Shown piece after piece: positions 1 through 9,802 of a stretch of DNA of 64,000 nt (position 1 is its first letter; each line of letters starts with the position of its first letter). The notes beneath the pieces are model-generated. The model had not been told where the DNA came from. It saw only the letters and a list, made by a program, of their open reading frames with translations, and ran no database searches. The stretch covers positions 62,001-126,000 of the forward strand of contig NZ_JFFR01000023.1 in the NCBI RefSeq assembly GCF_000695685.1, in the 5' to 3' direction. A program made the position numbers and the translations under genes. The stretch is from Vibrio fortis. Lineage in GTDB: Bacteria; Pseudomonadota; Gammaproteobacteria; Enterobacterales; Vibrionaceae.

Positions 1-601
1 GTGTCGCTTTCTGGCCGGATTTGGTCACGGTATCAGCAATGGTTGAGACAACCACAGGGTAGTGAACTGGGATGTAAACTCGTGTTTTACCGTTGTCTTG
101 AGTGTAGATGGACGCTTGCGCGCAATTGCTGTCAAGCGTGATAGCTGTTGATGGAGCACTGTAGCAGACCCCAAGAATGTCCCACGGCCAGCCGACGGCA
201 CGCTGATAACCAGTAAAAGCGGAGTTATCCAAATAGAGATTACCTTGAATAGTATTGCTCTGCTTTTTAGCGTATTGATTTAACAGTTTTTTCAGGTCGT
301 CACGTTGCAAGGTTGGGTCACCACTGAACTGGATGATGGTATCCTTCCCAGACTGAGCGATGCTGGTGGTGTAGTGAAAGTTATCACCGAGCTCTAGCTT
401 AGCAGCCAGTGCTGTTACTAGCTTAAGTGTGCTTGCTGGTGGATAGTAGCCTTGAGTATTGGTACTAAGCTGAACTTTATTCTTGCTTAAAGATTGCAAG
501 ATTAGGCTGCTAGAGCTGCCGTCAGGGAGTTTTTCTAGTGGCGTATAAGCTGAGGCAGAACAAGTGAAGCTGATAGCCAGCAAAGAAGAAAGTAGACGCA
601 T
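1..601 (-). CDS. dacB: D-alanyl-D-alanine carboxypeptidase/endopeptidase (PBP4), C-terminus outside window
   Basis: Periplasmic penicillin-binding protein of the S13 family, which trims and cleaves peptidoglycan peptides. Reading the minus strand from ATG at 601 gives 200 codons before the window edge. Residues 1-18 are a signal peptide (hydrophobic core, then SASA before Tyr19). The active-site SxxK box is PASTLK, with Ser57 as nucleophile and Lys60. A stretch ending GWPW, followed by a conserved Cys and SAP, matches the region after the SxxK box in PBP4. The SxN and KTG boxes would lie beyond the window. It is read away from ompU, whose terminator lies just upstream of this start. The family is clear; only the N-terminal part is seen. 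Confidence 0.92.
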   Translation of the reverse strand, partial: MRLLSSLLAISFTCSASAYTPLEKLPDGSSSSLILQSLSKNKVQLSTNTQGYYPPASTLKLVTALAAKLELGDNFHYTTSIAQSGKDTIIQFSGDPTLQRDDLKKLLNQYAKKQSNTIQGNLYLDNSAFTGYQRAVGWPWDILGVCYSAPSTAITLDSNCAQASIYTQDNGKTRVYIPVHYPVVVSTIADTVTKSGQKAT

Positions 602-645
602 AAGAGTGCTGAGTCGTGGGCGATAATCTCAGTATACAGATATAA

Positions 646-673
646 AAAACGCCCGCTAGTCAGCGGGCGTTTT
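646..673 (-). terminator. Intrinsic terminator of ompU
   Basis: Perfect 9-bp stem ACGCCCGCT/AGCGGGCGT with a 4-base loop. Read on the minus strand it is followed by a T-run (the A-tract at 644-649). It lies 40 bases past the porin stop and before the dacB start. Confidence 0.9.
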
Positions 674-712
674 GATTCGAAATTAACTAATTAATCAATT
701 AGATAATCAGAA

Positions 713-1738
713 TTAGAAGTCGTAACGTAGACCTAGAGCTAGCTCATCTTCAGCATCTGCAGACGTTGCTACACCGTTACCTGCGTAATCAGTAGTACCG
801 ATTGTGTCGCCTTTGCTGATTAGGTTGAAGTTGTACGATACGTAGCCACGGAAGTTAGGCTTGAAGTAGTAAGTTGCGTCTACAGCGATGTTGTCTGCAG
901 AAGTCTTGCCGTCAGTTTCAGCGTTGTTGTACGTAGTTGAGAATACAGTTTGACCTAGAGTATAAGCACCTGCTAGCTCGTAACCTGTGTAATCAACAGC
1001 TTTGTTTGTAACAGCGCCTGTTGTTTGCTTCTCACCATCAGTGAACAAACCAGCAAAGTATAGGTCGCCCATAGCGTAAGAACCAGAAAGCATGTACTCG
1101 TTGCTCTTATCTTGGTCTGCGTAACCTGCACCTACTTTAATGCCAGTCTCGCCGATTGCGTAGATACCAGATAGAGAGTAGCCGTCTTTGCCATTGTCAA
1201 CGAATTCACCGTTGTTGTTTTCTGAACGGTCAGCGAAGCGGTAGCTTGCTTTTACGTTTAGAGCTTGGAATTCACCTTTGTAAGACAGCATGTTGTCAGA
1301 ACGGTCAGCAACAGCAATTTTGTCTGCCGCAGAGTTACCGTGGTAAGCCATGATATCTGTGAAGTCTGTGATTACGCCTAGTGCGCCGTCGTTTTTACCG
1401 TAAGTTACTTCACCGAATGCGCCGCCTAGACCAGCGTAAGTGTAACGGTTAGTGATGTTACCGTCGTTGTTGTCTGTAGCGCCGCCGTTTTCGTCAGTAG
1501 TGAACTCACCTTCGTAAAAACCAACACCGTATAGGCCGTCTTGGATTTCAACTTTACCTAGGAAGTTTAGACGTACACGAGATTTGTCTTCAACTTTACC
1601 ATCTTGCATAGATAGACGAGCTTCAGCACGGCCGCCCATTTCTAGAGAAGTACCGTCTTGGTTGTATAGCTCAGAAGCGTTAGCACCAGTTGCAAGAGCT
1701 GCAGCCGATACAGCAAGCGCGATCATAGTCTTGTTCAT
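713..1738 (-). CDS. ompU: OmpU-type general outer-membrane porin
   Basis: Trimeric beta-barrel porin for passive diffusion across the outer membrane. The 341-residue product has a Sec signal peptide (residues 1-21, ending ANA before SEL). It is rich in alternating hydrophobic/polar strands and Gly/Asp/Asn loops and ends in LGLRYDF, the terminal-Phe beta-barrel assembly signal. The eyelet region carries acidic stretches typical of Gram-negative porins. Start: ATG at 1738 preceded by AGGA at a normal distance. In V. cholerae ompU also lies next to greA, which together with the sequence supports the name; Vibrio porins such as OmpT or OmpN-like proteins are similar, so position matters. A 500-base AT-rich leader lies upstream and is probably the control region. 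Confidence 0.87.
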   Translation of the reverse strand: MNKTMIALAVSAAALATGANASELYNQDGTSLEMGGRAEARLSMQDGKVEDKSRVRLNFLGKVEIQDGLYGVGFYEGEFTTDENGGATDNNDGNITNRYTYAGLGGAFGEVTYGKNDGALGVITDFTDIMAYHGNSAADKIAVADRSDNMLSYKGEFQALNVKASYRFADRSENNNGEFVDNGKDGYSLSGIYAIGETGIKVGAGYADQDKSNEYMLSGSYAMGDLYFAGLFTDGEKQTTGAVTNKAVDYTGYELAGAYTLGQTVFSTTYNNAETDGKTSADNIAVDATYYFKPNFRGYVSYNFNLISKGDTIGTTDYAGNGVATSADAEDELALGLRYDF

Positions 1739-2254
1739 GTTATTAATTCCTAATTACTGTCCATAAAGGTTGTTATCAAGGATTTGAATCCTTTTTTGTA
1801 TTGCTCGTATTAATCAAGCTTCATAATCAGGCTTAGAACATAAGCGAGAAACTTGCCAGAGCAATCCGTGGGGTACTTTTTACCCTTAAAGTTCCGCCGC
1901 AAGTTAGTAAAATGATATCAATAAAAATAATGAACAGTGTTTTATTGCTGTTTTTATATTTTAAGTTTATGTTTTAATTTGGTTTTTATTTTTAATCGTA
2001 AACTTGAGCTTTTGCTTGTTTTTGTTTTTTTTAGGTTTTTATTTCGATACTTATTGATTGTGAAGTTAATATTCATTTTTGTGATATGTGTAATTTAGAC
2101 CTAGATAGCGGTTTTGTAATACAACGCTGAATAAAGGTGATTTAGCCACTAAGTTTGTTTACACTAAGCTAAATCGTTTTGTTCTAACTACCTGACCAAC
2201 GAGGTTGGGTGGCTTTATTTTGTCTGAAGAAAACTTTCAGCATAGAGGTAGAAA
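1739..2254. promoter_or_regulatory. ompU/greA divergent control region, no gene
   Basis: About 515 bases with no convincing reading frame. The part at 1900-2090 is very AT-rich, with long T-runs on the plus strand (A-runs on the ompU coding strand), as expected for a ToxR- or H-NS-bound porin promoter. I could not find two well-spaced TNAAAN5TNAAA ToxR boxes by eye. A plausible ompU promoter on the minus strand is TTGCTC, 16 bases, TATGTT, about 90-130 bases before the start. Confidence 0.45.
2191..2220 (+). promoter_or_regulatory. Hairpin in the greA leader, possible attenuator
   Basis: CCAAC-GAG-GTTGG stem (2196-2208), extendable with mismatches, followed by CTTTATTTT. It sits about 35 bases before greA. 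E. coli greA has an early terminator in its leader that releases the short RNA GraL; this hairpin could play that part, but the T-run is broken. Confidence 0.4.
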
Positions 2255-2728
2255 ATGGAAAAGGTTCCAATGACAGTACGTGGCGCACAGCAGCTACGTG
2301 AAGAACTAGAGCGCTTACTAAAACAGCGTCCAATCATTTCAGCAGCGATCGGTGAAGCTCGTGAACTGGGTGACTTAAAAGAAAACGCGGAATACCACGC
2401 TGCTCGTGAAGAGCAAGGTATCTGTGAAGCACAGATTCGTGATATCGAATACAAGCTATCTGTAGCTCAAATCATCGATGTTACACAGATGGAAAACACA
2501 GGTAAGATCATCTTCGGTACGACTGTAACGCTGATCGATGTAGATACAGATGAAGAAGTTCGCTACCAAATCGTTTCTGAAGATGAAGCGGACATCAAAA
2601 CTGGCCGTATCTCTGTGAAATCACCAATCGCTCGTGGCCTTATCGGTAAGATGGAAGGCGACGAAGTAATGATTTCAACGCCGGGTGGCGAGAAAGATTT
2701 TGAAATTGATAAAGTAGAATACATCTAA
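2255..2728 (+). CDS. greA: Transcript cleavage factor GreA
   Basis: Binds the secondary channel of RNA polymerase and stimulates cleavage of backtracked RNA, rescuing arrested complexes. 157 residues, the usual GreA length (158 in E. coli). The N-terminal coiled coil (about residues 1-75) carries the conserved [17 protein letters not shown] region, whose acidic tip residues coordinate the catalytic metal. The C-terminal FKBP-like domain ends with the typical [13 protein letters not shown] pattern. Start ATG at 2255 has AGAGG about 7 bases upstream. It stands as a single transcription unit, convergent with yhbY and sharing a terminator. Confidence 0.97.
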   Translation: MEKVPMTVRGAQQLREELERLLKQRPIISAAIGEARELGDLKENAEYHAAREEQGICEAQIRDIEYKLSVAQIIDVTQMENTGKIIFGTTVTLIDVDTDEEVRYQIVSEDEADIKTGRISVKSPIARGLIGKMEGDEVMISTPGGEKDFEIDKVEYI

Positions 2729-2747
2729 TTTATCAGTATCTAGATAG

Positions 2748-2775
2748 CAAAAAAGGTCGCAATTGCGACCTTTTT
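2748..2775. terminator. Shared bidirectional terminator of greA and yhbY
   Basis: Perfect palindrome AAAAAGGTCGCAATTGCGACCTTTTT, given here as an 8-bp GC core with A- and T-tracts on both sides. It works in both directions between convergent genes. Confidence 0.92.
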
Positions 2776-2843
2776 CTTTTCTCACGTAGTGATTAAACAA
2801 CGAGATTATCTCTGATATTTGAGATTGTCCCTGATATTTAAGC

Positions 2844-3140
2844 TTACTTACGTGGAATCTCGATTTTACGCTCTTCAGACTGGCGGAATAGTACAAGTAC
2901 TTTACCGATAGTTTGTACTTTTTCTGCTTTAGTCTCACGTACGATGGCATCGATAATCAGTTGTTTAGTCTCACGATCTTCTGATGCAACTTTAATCTTG
3001 ATCAGTTCGTGGTGGTCTAGAGCGATTTCGATTTCCGCTAGAACAGCTTCAGTAAGTCCATTTGCGCCCATTAGCACAACAGGTTTTAAACTGTGAGCTA
3101 GGCCCTTTAGATGCTGCTTTTGTTTGGTACTTAGGTTCAT
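2844..3140 (-). CDS. yhbY: Ribosome assembly RNA-binding protein YhbY (CRM domain)
   Basis: Small RNA-binding protein of the CRM family, associated with 50S pre-ribosomes. 98 residues, nearly the whole length being one CRM domain. The GxxG loop is seen as GANG after VVLMG. Basic residues cluster in the KxxIKVASEDRETKQ region. It is divergent from rlmE, an rRNA methyltransferase for the same subunit, as in E. coli. Start ATG at 3140. Confidence 0.94.
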   Translation of the reverse strand: MNLSTKQKQHLKGLAHSLKPVVLMGANGLTEAVLAEIEIALDHHELIKIKVASEDRETKQLIIDAIVRETKAEKVQTIGKVLVLFRQSEERKIEIPRK

Positions 3141-3254
3141 TACGCGGCCAATTTTCTTTACTATTAGGGTTGAAAAAACCTATTTTAACGCCATCTAAAG
3201 CTGAAGACTATAATTTATTCAGCAATTAGTACTTTCCTCCAATTTAGGTACCCA

Positions 3255-3884
3255 ATGAGCAAACAGAAACATTCGGCCAGTTCAGGCCGTTGGTTGAAGG
3301 AACACTTCGACGACAAGTACGCGAATGAAGCCCGTAAGAAAGGCTACCGTTCACGTGCTTACTTCAAAATGGAAGAGATTCAAACTAAAGACAAATTGCT
3401 GTCTCCGGGCATGACAGTTGTCGATTTAGGGGCTGCGCCTGGCGGGTGGTCTCAATATGCTGCTAAGATTGTAGGTGACAGTGGTCAAATCATTGCATGT
3501 GACTTATTACCTATGGACCCCATCGCAGGTGTGAGCTTCTTGCAAGGGGACTTCAGAGAGGATGCGGTACTAGAAGCACTATTAGATAGGATCCAACCGG
3601 ACATGGTGGACGTAGTAATGTCTGATATGGCTCCGAATATTGCAGGCAACAACTCTGTAGATCAACCAAGAGCTATGTATTTAGTTGAATTAGCATTGGA
3701 TATGTGTCGACAAGTTCTAGCTACCAATGGTAGTTTTGTTGTTAAAGTATTCCAAGGCGAAGGGTTCGACCAATACGTTAAGGACGTTCGTGAGATGTTC
3801 AAAACGGTTAAAGTGAGAAAACCCGATTCTTCGCGAGCTCGTTCCCGTGAAGTGTTTATTGTAGCCACTGGTTACAAAGGTTAA
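3255..3884 (+). CDS. rlmE: 23S rRNA (uridine-2'-O)-methyltransferase, U2552
   Basis: RlmE (FtsJ/RrmJ) methylates U2552 of the 50S A-loop using SAM. 209 residues, the same length as E. coli RlmE. The SAM-binding motif [12 protein letters not shown] is intact. The catalytic tetrad is visible: Lys38 (AYFK), Asp in SDMAPN (about 124), Lys in FVVKVFQG (about 164) and Glu in SREVF (about 199). It lies directly upstream of ftsH, separated by 97 bases, as in E. coli, where the pair is heat-shock controlled. Its start ATG follows a weak Shine-Dalgarno region. Confidence 0.96.
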   Translation: MSKQKHSASSGRWLKEHFDDKYANEARKKGYRSRAYFKMEEIQTKDKLLSPGMTVVDLGAAPGGWSQYAAKIVGDSGQIIACDLLPMDPIAGVSFLQGDFREDAVLEALLDRIQPDMVDVVMSDMAPNIAGNNSVDQPRAMYLVELALDMCRQVLATNGSFVVKVFQGEGFDQYVKDVREMFKTVKVRKPDSSRARSREVFIVATGYKG

Positions 3885-3981
3885 CGATTCTCTTAAATAG
3901 TGTGCGTTAACAATATAGCTACAGGTTACAAACTGTAGTACCCTACCTTTAATTACAATTAGTTATCGCGAGGCTGACACC

Positions 3982-5940
3982 TTGAGTGACATGGCAAAAA
4001 ATTTAATTCTGTGGCTTGTTATTGCTGTAGTGTTGATGTCGGTATTCCAGAGCTTTGGCCCTGGTGAAAGTAACGGCAGAGCAGTAGATTACACCACGTT
4101 TGTACAGGAAGTTGGCCAAGGCCAGATTCAAGAGGCGCAGTTCAATAACAGCGAGATCACTTTCACACGTCGTGGCGGTGGTGCTAAGTACGTTACGTAC
4201 ATGCCTGTTTATGACCAGAAGCTGCTTGATGACTTAATTAATCAAAATGTAAAAGTTCAAGGTACACCACCTGAAGAGCAGAGCTTACTTGGCACTATCT
4301 TCATCTCTTGGTTCCCAATGATCTTACTGATTGGTGTGTGGATTTTCTTCATGCGTCAAATGCAAGGCGGTGGCGGCGGTAAAGGCGCTATGTCTTTCGG
4401 TAAGAGCAAAGCTCGTATGATGAGCGAAGAGCAGATCAAAACGTTGTTTGCTGATGTTGCGGGTTGTGACGAAGCAAAAGAAGACGTGAAAGAGCTAGTT
4501 GATTACCTGCGTGATCCAAGCCGATTCCAGAAGCTGGGCGGTAAGATCCCGACAGGTATCCTACTTGTTGGTCCTCCAGGTACAGGTAAAACGCTACTTG
4601 CAAAAGCGATTGCAGGTGAGGCGAAAGTACCATTCTTCACTATCTCTGGTTCTGACTTCGTAGAAATGTTTGTTGGTGTTGGTGCATCTCGTGTGCGTGA
4701 CATGTTTGAACAAGCGAAGAAAGCGGCACCTTGTATCATCTTTATCGATGAGATCGATGCGGTAGGTCGTCAGCGTGGCGCAGGTGTTGGTGGTGGTCAC
4801 GATGAACGTGAACAAACATTGAACCAAATGCTTGTAGAGATGGATGGTTTCGAAGGTAACGAAGGTATTATTGTTATCGCTGCGACTAACCGTCCGGATG
4901 TACTTGACCCAGCACTACTTCGTCCTGGTCGTTTCGACCGTCAAGTTGTGGTTGGTCTGCCAGACGTACGTGGTCGTGAACAGATCCTTAAAGTTCACAT
5001 GCGCAAAGTTCCTCTAGCTGGTGATGTAGAGCCATCATTGATTGCTCGTGGTACTCCAGGGTTCTCTGGTGCTGACCTAGCTAACCTAGTCAACGAAGCG
5101 GCACTATTCGCTGCTCGCGGTAACAAACGCAACGTATCTATGGTTGAGTTTGAACTAGCGAAAGACAAAATCATGATGGGTGCTGAACGTCGCTCTATGG
5201 TTATGTCGGAAGAAACAAAAGAGTCAACGGCATACCACGAAGCCGGTCACGCGATTGTTGGTCGCCTAGTACCTGAACATGATCCAGTGTACAAAGTGTC
5301 TATCATTCCACGTGGTCGTGCACTTGGTGTAACGATGTACCTACCAGAGCAAGATCGTGTAAGCATGTCTCGTCAACATCTAGAGTCTATGATTTCTAGC
5401 TTGTACGGTGGTCGTCTTGCTGAAGAACTTATCTACGGAAAAGACAAAGTATCGACTGGTGCTTCTAACGATATCGAACGTGCAACTGATATTGCGCGTA
5501 AGATGGTGACTCAGTGGGGCTTCTCTGAGAAGCTAGGTCCTCTTCTTTATGCTGAAGAAGAAGGCGAAGTATTCTTAGGTCGCAGTGTAAGTCAGACTAA
5601 ACATGTTTCTGACGACACCACTAAGCTTATCGATGAAGAGATTCGTATCCTGATTGACCGCAACTACGCTCGTGCGCAGAAGATCCTTGAAGAGAACATG
5701 GATATTATGCACGCAATGAAAGATGCGCTTATGAAATACGAAACGATCGATGCAGGTCAAATCGACGACCTAATGGATCGTAAAGATACAATTCGTGAGC
5801 CTGCTGGTTGGGGCGACCAAGTAAAAGCTGAGCCTGCAAAGGAAGAGCCAAAAGCGGAAGCAAAACCAGAAGCTAAAGAAGAAGTGAAAGCTGAAGAAGC
5901 GAAAACGGACTCTGAAGATAGCGCGAATAAAGATTCTTAA
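3982..5940 (+). CDS. ftsH: ATP-dependent zinc metalloprotease FtsH
   Basis: Membrane-anchored AAA+ protease that degrades unassembled membrane proteins and short-lived regulators. Layout: TM1 (about residues 7-25), periplasmic domain, TM2 (about 105-125), AAA module with Walker A GPPGTGKT, Walker B IIFIDEID and the second region of homology ending [10 protein letters not shown], then the protease domain with HEAGH. The C-terminal tail of about 45 residues is very rich in Lys, Glu and Ala. Start choice: TTG at 3982 has GAGG at 3970-3973 with an 8-base spacer. The in-frame ATG at 3991 would leave a 17-base spacer, so TTG is preferred. 652 residues. Confidence 0.96.
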   Translation: MSDMAKNLILWLVIAVVLMSVFQSFGPGESNGRAVDYTTFVQEVGQGQIQEAQFNNSEITFTRRGGGAKYVTYMPVYDQKLLDDLINQNVKVQGTPPEEQSLLGTIFISWFPMILLIGVWIFFMRQMQGGGGGKGAMSFGKSKARMMSEEQIKTLFADVAGCDEAKEDVKELVDYLRDPSRFQKLGGKIPTGILLVGPPGTGKTLLAKAIAGEAKVPFFTISGSDFVEMFVGVGASRVRDMFEQAKKAAPCIIFIDEIDAVGRQRGAGVGGGHDEREQTLNQMLVEMDGFEGNEGIIVIAATNRPDVLDPALLRPGRFDRQVVVGLPDVRGREQILKVHMRKVPLAGDVEPSLIARGTPGFSGADLANLVNEAALFAARGNKRNVSMVEFELAKDKIMMGAERRSMVMSEETKESTAYHEAGHAIVGRLVPEHDPVYKVSIIPRGRALGVTMYLPEQDRVSMSRQHLESMISSLYGGRLAEELIYGKDKVSTGASNDIERATDIARKMVTQWGFSEKLGPLLYAEEEGEVFLGRSVSQTKHVSDDTTKLIDEEIRILIDRNYARAQKILEENMDIMHAMKDALMKYETIDAGQIDDLMDRKDTIREPAGWGDQVKAEPAKEEPKAEAKPEAKEEVKAEEAKTDSEDSANKDS

Positions 5941-5956
5941 TCTGGAAATCGTAAAT

Positions 5957-5986
5957 AAAAACCCTGAGTACTCGCTCAGGGTTTTT
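5957..5986 (+). terminator. Intrinsic terminator after ftsH
   Basis: ACCCTGAG/CTCAGGGT stem with 6-base loop, A-tract before and TTTTT after. It lies only about 15 bases before folP, so folP needs read-through or its own promoter. Confidence 0.88.
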
Positions 5987-6000
5987 CTGTTTTTAGGCTA

Positions 6001-6858
6001 ATGACCGACGTACAAAGAATGGAATTCATGAACTTAACAGCAAACCACAAGACACTTACCCTCGATCGTCCACATGTGATGGGCATTCTAAATGTAACAC
6101 CTGACTCTTTTTCGGATGGTGGTAAATACAATTCTCTTGATAACGCATTGGCTCAGGCTCAAAAGATGATAGATGCTGGTGTATCAATTATTGATATCGG
6201 TGGTGAGTCGACTCGTCCAGGGGCACCAGATGTAACGCTTGAAGAAGAACTTGAGCGAGTGATCCCGGCCATTAAAGCCATTCGCGCACGTCACGATGTT
6301 TGGATCTCTATTGATACGAGTAAAGCCGAGGTGATGAGACAAGCCGTCGCTGCAGGCGCAGACCTAATCAACGATGTTCGCGCGCTGCAAGAACCGGGTG
6401 CCCTTGAAGTTGCTGCCGAAACGGGTGTGCCGATCTGTTTAATGCATATGCAGGGGCAGCCACGCACCATGCAAAGCAATCCAACTTATGATGACTTACT
6501 GCAAGATGTTTCTGATTTTCTTCAAGAGCGTATCGCAGCGTGTGAAGCCGCGGGAATCTCAAAAGATAAGCTGATTCTGGACCCTGGTTTTGGTTTTGGT
6601 AAGACGCTTGAGCATAACTATCAGCTGCTGGCACATCTTGATAAGTTCCATATACTCGGTTTGCCGTTACTCGCAGGGATGTCTCGCAAGTCAATGATCT
6701 TTAAGTTGTTGGACAAGAAACCAGCCGATTGTATGGTTGGTAGCGTAACTTGTGCTACGATTGCCGCCATGAAAGGGGCTCAGATCATTCGAGTTCACGA
6801 TGTAGAAGATACATTGGAAGCAATGCAAATTATTAAAATGATGAATAACAATCATTAA
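6001..6858 (+). CDS. folP: Dihydropteroate synthase
   Basis: Joins p-aminobenzoate to dihydropterin pyrophosphate in folate synthesis; the sulfonamide target. TIM barrel of the DHPS family. Visible loops: [22 protein letters not shown] and the substrate-binding AGMSRKSM near the C-terminus. The N-terminus is uncertain: ATG codons at 6001, 6019 and 6028 are all in frame. Alignment with E. coli FolP would fit a start at 6019 or 6028, and the first ATG abuts the ftsH terminator with only a weak TAGG ahead of it. Followed by glmM after 31 bases, as in E. coli. Confidence 0.94.
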   Translation: MTDVQRMEFMNLTANHKTLTLDRPHVMGILNVTPDSFSDGGKYNSLDNALAQAQKMIDAGVSIIDIGGESTRPGAPDVTLEEELERVIPAIKAIRARHDVWISIDTSKAEVMRQAVAAGADLINDVRALQEPGALEVAAETGVPICLMHMQGQPRTMQSNPTYDDLLQDVSDFLQERIAACEAAGISKDKLILDPGFGFGKTLEHNYQLLAHLDKFHILGLPLLAGMSRKSMIFKLLDKKPADCMVGSVTCATIAAMKGAQIIRVHDVEDTLEAMQIIKMMNNNH

Positions 6859-6889
6859 AAAAGATAGAAATATAATTAAGGAAAACAAC

Positions 6890-8230
6890 ATGTCTAATAA
6901 AAGACGTTACTTTGGTACAGATGGTGTACGCGGTAAGGTTGGTCAATACCCAATCACACCTGATTTTGTTCTAAAGCTTGGCTGGGCTGCGGGTCGTGTA
7001 CTTGCAAAACAAGGCACAAAGAAAGTAATCATCGGTAAAGATACGCGTATCTCAGGTTACATGCTGGAATCAGCACTAGAAGCAGGCTTGGCTGCGGCGG
7101 GTTTGAAAGCGACTTTTACTGGTCCTATGCCAACTCCGGCAGTTGCATACTTAACGCAAACTTTCCGTGCTGAAGCAGGTATTGTAATCTCTGCTTCTCA
7201 CAACCCTTACTATGACAACGGCATCAAGTTCTTCTCTTCTGAAGGTACAAAACTGCCTGACGATATTGAACTGGCGATTGAAGCTGAGTTGGACAAAGAA
7301 ATCGAGTGTGTTGAATCAGCAGAGCTTGGTAAAGCAACTCGCCTGAACGATGCTGCGGGTCGTTACATTGAGTTTTGTAAGAGCACTTTCCCGTCAGAGC
7401 TGAGCCTTGCAGGTAAGAAAATCGTTGTTGATTGTGCACACGGTGCGACTTACCACATTGCTCCAGCAGTATTCAGCGAGTTAGGTGCTGAAGTGATCGC
7501 TATGGGTGTGGAGCCAAACGGTACTAACATCAACCATGAAGTTGGCGCAACCGATGTACGCGCTCTGCAAACGCGTGTTGTTGAAGAGAAAGCAGACCTT
7601 GGCCTAGCGTTTGATGGTGACGGTGACCGTATCATCATGGTTGACGAACTGGGTAATAAAGTTGATGGCGACCAAATCGCTTACATCATTGCTCGTGACG
7701 CATTGCGTCGTGGCGAGTTAAAAGGCGGTGTTGTTGGTACGCTAATGACAAACCTTGGCATGGAAAATGGCCTGAAACAGCTAGGTATTCCGTTTGTTCG
7801 TGCGGCTGTAGGTGACCGTTACGTAATGGAGCAGCTTCTTGCTAAAGGTTGGAAGATCGGTGCTGAAAACTCTGGTCACGTGATCCTGCTAGATAAAGTA
7901 ACAACGGGTGATGCTATTGTTGCGGCATTGCAAGTACTGGCATCGGTTGTTGGTAGCGAAATGTCATTAAATGAGTTGTCTCAAGGTATGACGCTTTACC
8001 CGCAAGTACTTGAGAACGTACGCTTTAGTGGTGATTCAAACCCACTAGAAGCAGATGCAGTAAAACAGTCTGTTGCTGATGTAGAAGCTGAGCTTGGCGA
8101 GAAAGGTCGAGTATTACTACGTAAATCAGGTACTGAGCCTCTATTACGTGTAATGGTGGAAGGCGAAGACGCTGAACTAGTACAAAACTCGGCACTTAAA
8201 ATTGCCGAAGCAGTGAAAGCAAGCTGCTAA
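6890..8230 (+). CDS. glmM: Phosphoglucosamine mutase
   Basis: Interconverts glucosamine-6-phosphate and glucosamine-1-phosphate for UDP-GlcNAc, and so for peptidoglycan and LPS. 446 residues (445 in E. coli). The phosphoserine loop is [15 protein letters not shown], the metal-binding loop is FDGDGDRI, and the substrate-phosphate loop near the C-terminus is [20 protein letters not shown] lies 7-8 bases before the ATG. Last gene of the ftsH-folP-glmM run before a strong terminator. Confidence 0.97.
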   Translation: MSNKRRYFGTDGVRGKVGQYPITPDFVLKLGWAAGRVLAKQGTKKVIIGKDTRISGYMLESALEAGLAAAGLKATFTGPMPTPAVAYLTQTFRAEAGIVISASHNPYYDNGIKFFSSEGTKLPDDIELAIEAELDKEIECVESAELGKATRLNDAAGRYIEFCKSTFPSELSLAGKKIVVDCAHGATYHIAPAVFSELGAEVIAMGVEPNGTNINHEVGATDVRALQTRVVEEKADLGLAFDGDGDRIIMVDELGNKVDGDQIAYIIARDALRRGELKGGVVGTLMTNLGMENGLKQLGIPFVRAAVGDRYVMEQLLAKGWKIGAENSGHVILLDKVTTGDAIVAALQVLASVVGSEMSLNELSQGMTLYPQVLENVRFSGDSNPLEADAVKQSVADVEAELGEKGRVLLRKSGTEPLLRVMVEGEDAELVQNSALKIAEAVKASC

Positions 8231-8276
8231 GTTACCTTTATCTAATTAACGAAAGTAGCTGAATAACGAAAACTGT

Positions 8277-8336
8277 AAAAAGGGCGACGCTTTACCTCTC
8301 TTTAGAGAAGGTTTTATTGCGTTTTGCCCTTTTTTT
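8277..8336 (+). terminator. Terminator after glmM (branched hairpin)
   Basis: Outer stem AAAAAGGGC/GCCCTTTTT closes a loop that itself contains an ACCTCTC/GAGAAGGT hairpin (8294-8312). A 7-base T-run follows. The two-level structure is unusual for a simple terminator. Confidence 0.8.
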
Positions 8337-8511
8337 GAGCGTTCGTTAGTCAAAGGCTTATTTTTTGGTAAATTCCGCTTGTCAGCGTACGTCGCATTCG
8401 CTAGTATTGCTCGGCCTTCAGTAAGGAGGTCGCTAGCCTTGTTCTGTATAACATGAATTTATGTCAATACTTAACGGCGCTGGCTCAACAATTTGGAACA
8501 TAGGTGGAAAA

Positions 8512-8844
8512 ATGTTTACAGTTCTACTTGTGATTTACCTGTTGGCAGCGCTTGGTGTAATTGGCCTAGTGTTAATTCAACAAGGTAAAGGCGCAGATAT
8601 GGGAGCCTCTTTCGGTGCTGGCGCTTCAAACACTGTGTTTGGTGCTAGTGGCTCAGGAAATTTCCTAACCCGAATGACTGCAATTTTTGCAACTACATTT
8701 TTTATCCTTAGCTTAGTGCTTGGTAATATGTCTACACATAAAACTGAGTCACAATGGGTAGACCCTACACAAGGTCAAGTTATCCAACAAGCTGAAGATG
8801 CAGTGAGTGAAGTTCCGGCGCAAGGCGACGAAATTCCACAATAA
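8512..8844 (+). CDS. secG: Protein translocase subunit SecG
   Basis: Small subunit of the SecYEG preprotein channel. Two membrane helices (about residues 2-22 and 52-72) flank the invariant [19 protein letters not shown] region. The polar C-terminal tail is Gln/Glu rich. Start moved to ATG 8512: it gives 110 residues as in E. coli (MYEALLV-like N-terminus) and has AGGTGG just upstream. The longer frame from 8461 adds 17 residues without family support. tRNA-Leu follows after 15 bases, the secG-leuU arrangement of E. coli. Confidence 0.94.
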   Translation: MFTVLLVIYLLAALGVIGLVLIQQGKGADMGASFGAGASNTVFGASGSGNFLTRMTAIFATTFFILSLVLGNMSTHKTESQWVDPTQGQVIQQAEDAVSEVPAQGDEIPQ

Positions 8845-8859
8845 TCTGAAAGATTTGAT

Positions 8860-8943
8860 GCCGAGATGGTGAAATTGGTAGACACGCCAGCATGAGGTGC
8901 TGGTGCCTTTGGTGTGAGGGTTCGAGTCCCTCTCTCGGCACCA
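8860..8943 (+). tRNA. leuU: tRNA-Leu (anticodon GAG), CCA encoded
   Basis: Acceptor stem GCCGAG pairs with CTCGGC. Anticodon arm CCAGC-ATGAGGT-GCTGG gives anticodon GAG. Long variable arm as in class II tRNAs, T-loop GTTCGAGTCC, encoded CCA at 8941-8943. It lies just downstream of secG as in E. coli. Confidence 0.95.
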
Positions 8944-8955
8944 TTGTTTACAAAC

Positions 8956-8983
8956 TTGTAAAACATCTTGTTGGGCGTATAAT
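8956..8983 (+). promoter_or_regulatory. Promoter of tRNA-fMet and the nusA operon
   Basis: TTGTAA at 8956-8961, 16-base spacer, perfect TATAAT at 8978-8983, then a GC-rich discriminator (GCTCGC) typical of stringently controlled stable-RNA promoters. Confidence 0.8.
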
Positions 8984-8997
8984 GCTCGCAAGTCGGA

Positions 8998-9074
<77 letters not shown>

Positions 9075-9109
9075 ATTTTAAGTGCTATATTTAGTCTTGA
9101 TTGGTAGCA

Positions 9110-9140
9110 AGTTTGCACAGTGTGAACCTCACTGTGAACT
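9110..9140 (+). repeat. Inverted repeat in the metY-rimP spacer
   Basis: CACAGTG (9116-9122) and CACTGTG (9130-9136) form a perfect 7-bp stem with a 7-base loop. Outer AGTT/AACT pairs extend it across a 2-base bulge. It would fold in the read-through transcript; RNase III or another processing role is a guess. Confidence 0.55.
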
Positions 9141-9189
9141 AAGTGCAGTAACTCATTTTATGAAGGCGCTTAGTATATAAGGGTCCAGC

Positions 9190-9223
9190 AACAAAAACCC
9201 CGGCTTATACGGGGTTTTTTGTT
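9190..9223 (+). terminator. Intrinsic terminator after tRNA-fMet
   Basis: AACAAAAACCCCG/CGGGGTTTTTTGTT stem with a 7-base loop and T-run. Read-through is needed for rimP-nusA, as known for the E. coli metY operon. Confidence 0.85.
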
Positions 9224-9274
9224 ATCTAAGCATTTGTAAATGCTATTAGATAATGTTTGCTTGGAATTTAAATT

Positions 9275-9294
9275 GGGCTTTGAGCCCTTTTTTT
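9275..9294 (+). terminator. Second small terminator/attenuator before rimP
   Basis: GGGCT-TTG-AGCCC stem followed by seven T, ending 17 bases before the rimP start. It may tune entry into the nusA operon, which NusA itself controls in E. coli. Confidence 0.7.
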
Positions 9295-9311
9295 GTTTCT
9301 GGAGTGGTTAA

Positions 9312-9767
9312 ATGACTGGTTTAGAAAGACAACTTACTGAAATGCTTGAAGCTCCAGTAGCAGCATCAGGTTATGAGTTAGTTGGATTAGAATTTATTCG
9401 TGCGGGTGAGCACTCAACGCTACGTATTTACATCGATTCACCAAACGGTATCAATGTGGATGACTGTGCAGAAGTAAGTCACCAAGTAAGTGCCGTAATG
9501 GACGTTGAAGATCCAATTTCAGTGGCTTATAACCTTGAAGTGTCTTCACCAGGTTTAGAAAGACCACTGTTCAAAGCAGAGCATTACCAACAATTTATTG
9601 GTCACGAGGTAAGCATCGTTTTGAAAATGGCTGTCGGCAACCGTCGTAAATGGAAAGGTGATATCCAATCTATTGAAGGCGAAACCGTAACAGTATTGGT
9701 TGAAGGGCAACAAGAAGAATTCGCCCTCAGCAATATTTCAAAAGCGAACCTGATCCCTAAATTTTAG
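9312..9767 (+). CDS. rimP: Ribosome maturation factor RimP
   Basis: Needed for 30S subunit maturation. 151 residues: an N-terminal alpha/beta domain with the [21 protein letters not shown] pattern (split here for length) and a C-terminal SH3-like domain beginning near FIGHEVSI. The conserved [14 protein letters not shown] segment links the two. GGAG lies 8 bases before the ATG. Followed by nusA after 35 bases, the standard order. Confidence 0.95.
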   Translation: MTGLERQLTEMLEAPVAASGYELVGLEFIRAGEHSTLRIYIDSPNGINVDDCAEVSHQVSAVMDVEDPISVAYNLEVSSPGLERPLFKAEHYQQFIGHEVSIVLKMAVGNRRKWKGDIQSIEGETVTVLVEGQQEEFALSNISKANLIPKF

Positions 9768-9802
9768 TTCTCCCTGAGAGAAGAGCTTAAGAGGCTAGAT
9801 TA

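Noticed and set aside
1900..2090. Defined ToxR boxes before ompU
   Set aside because: The region is A/T-rich as expected but I found no properly spaced TNAAA pair.
2675..2950. Minus-strand frame overlapping the end of greA and yhbY
   Set aside because: Runs through the shared terminator and out of frame with yhbY.
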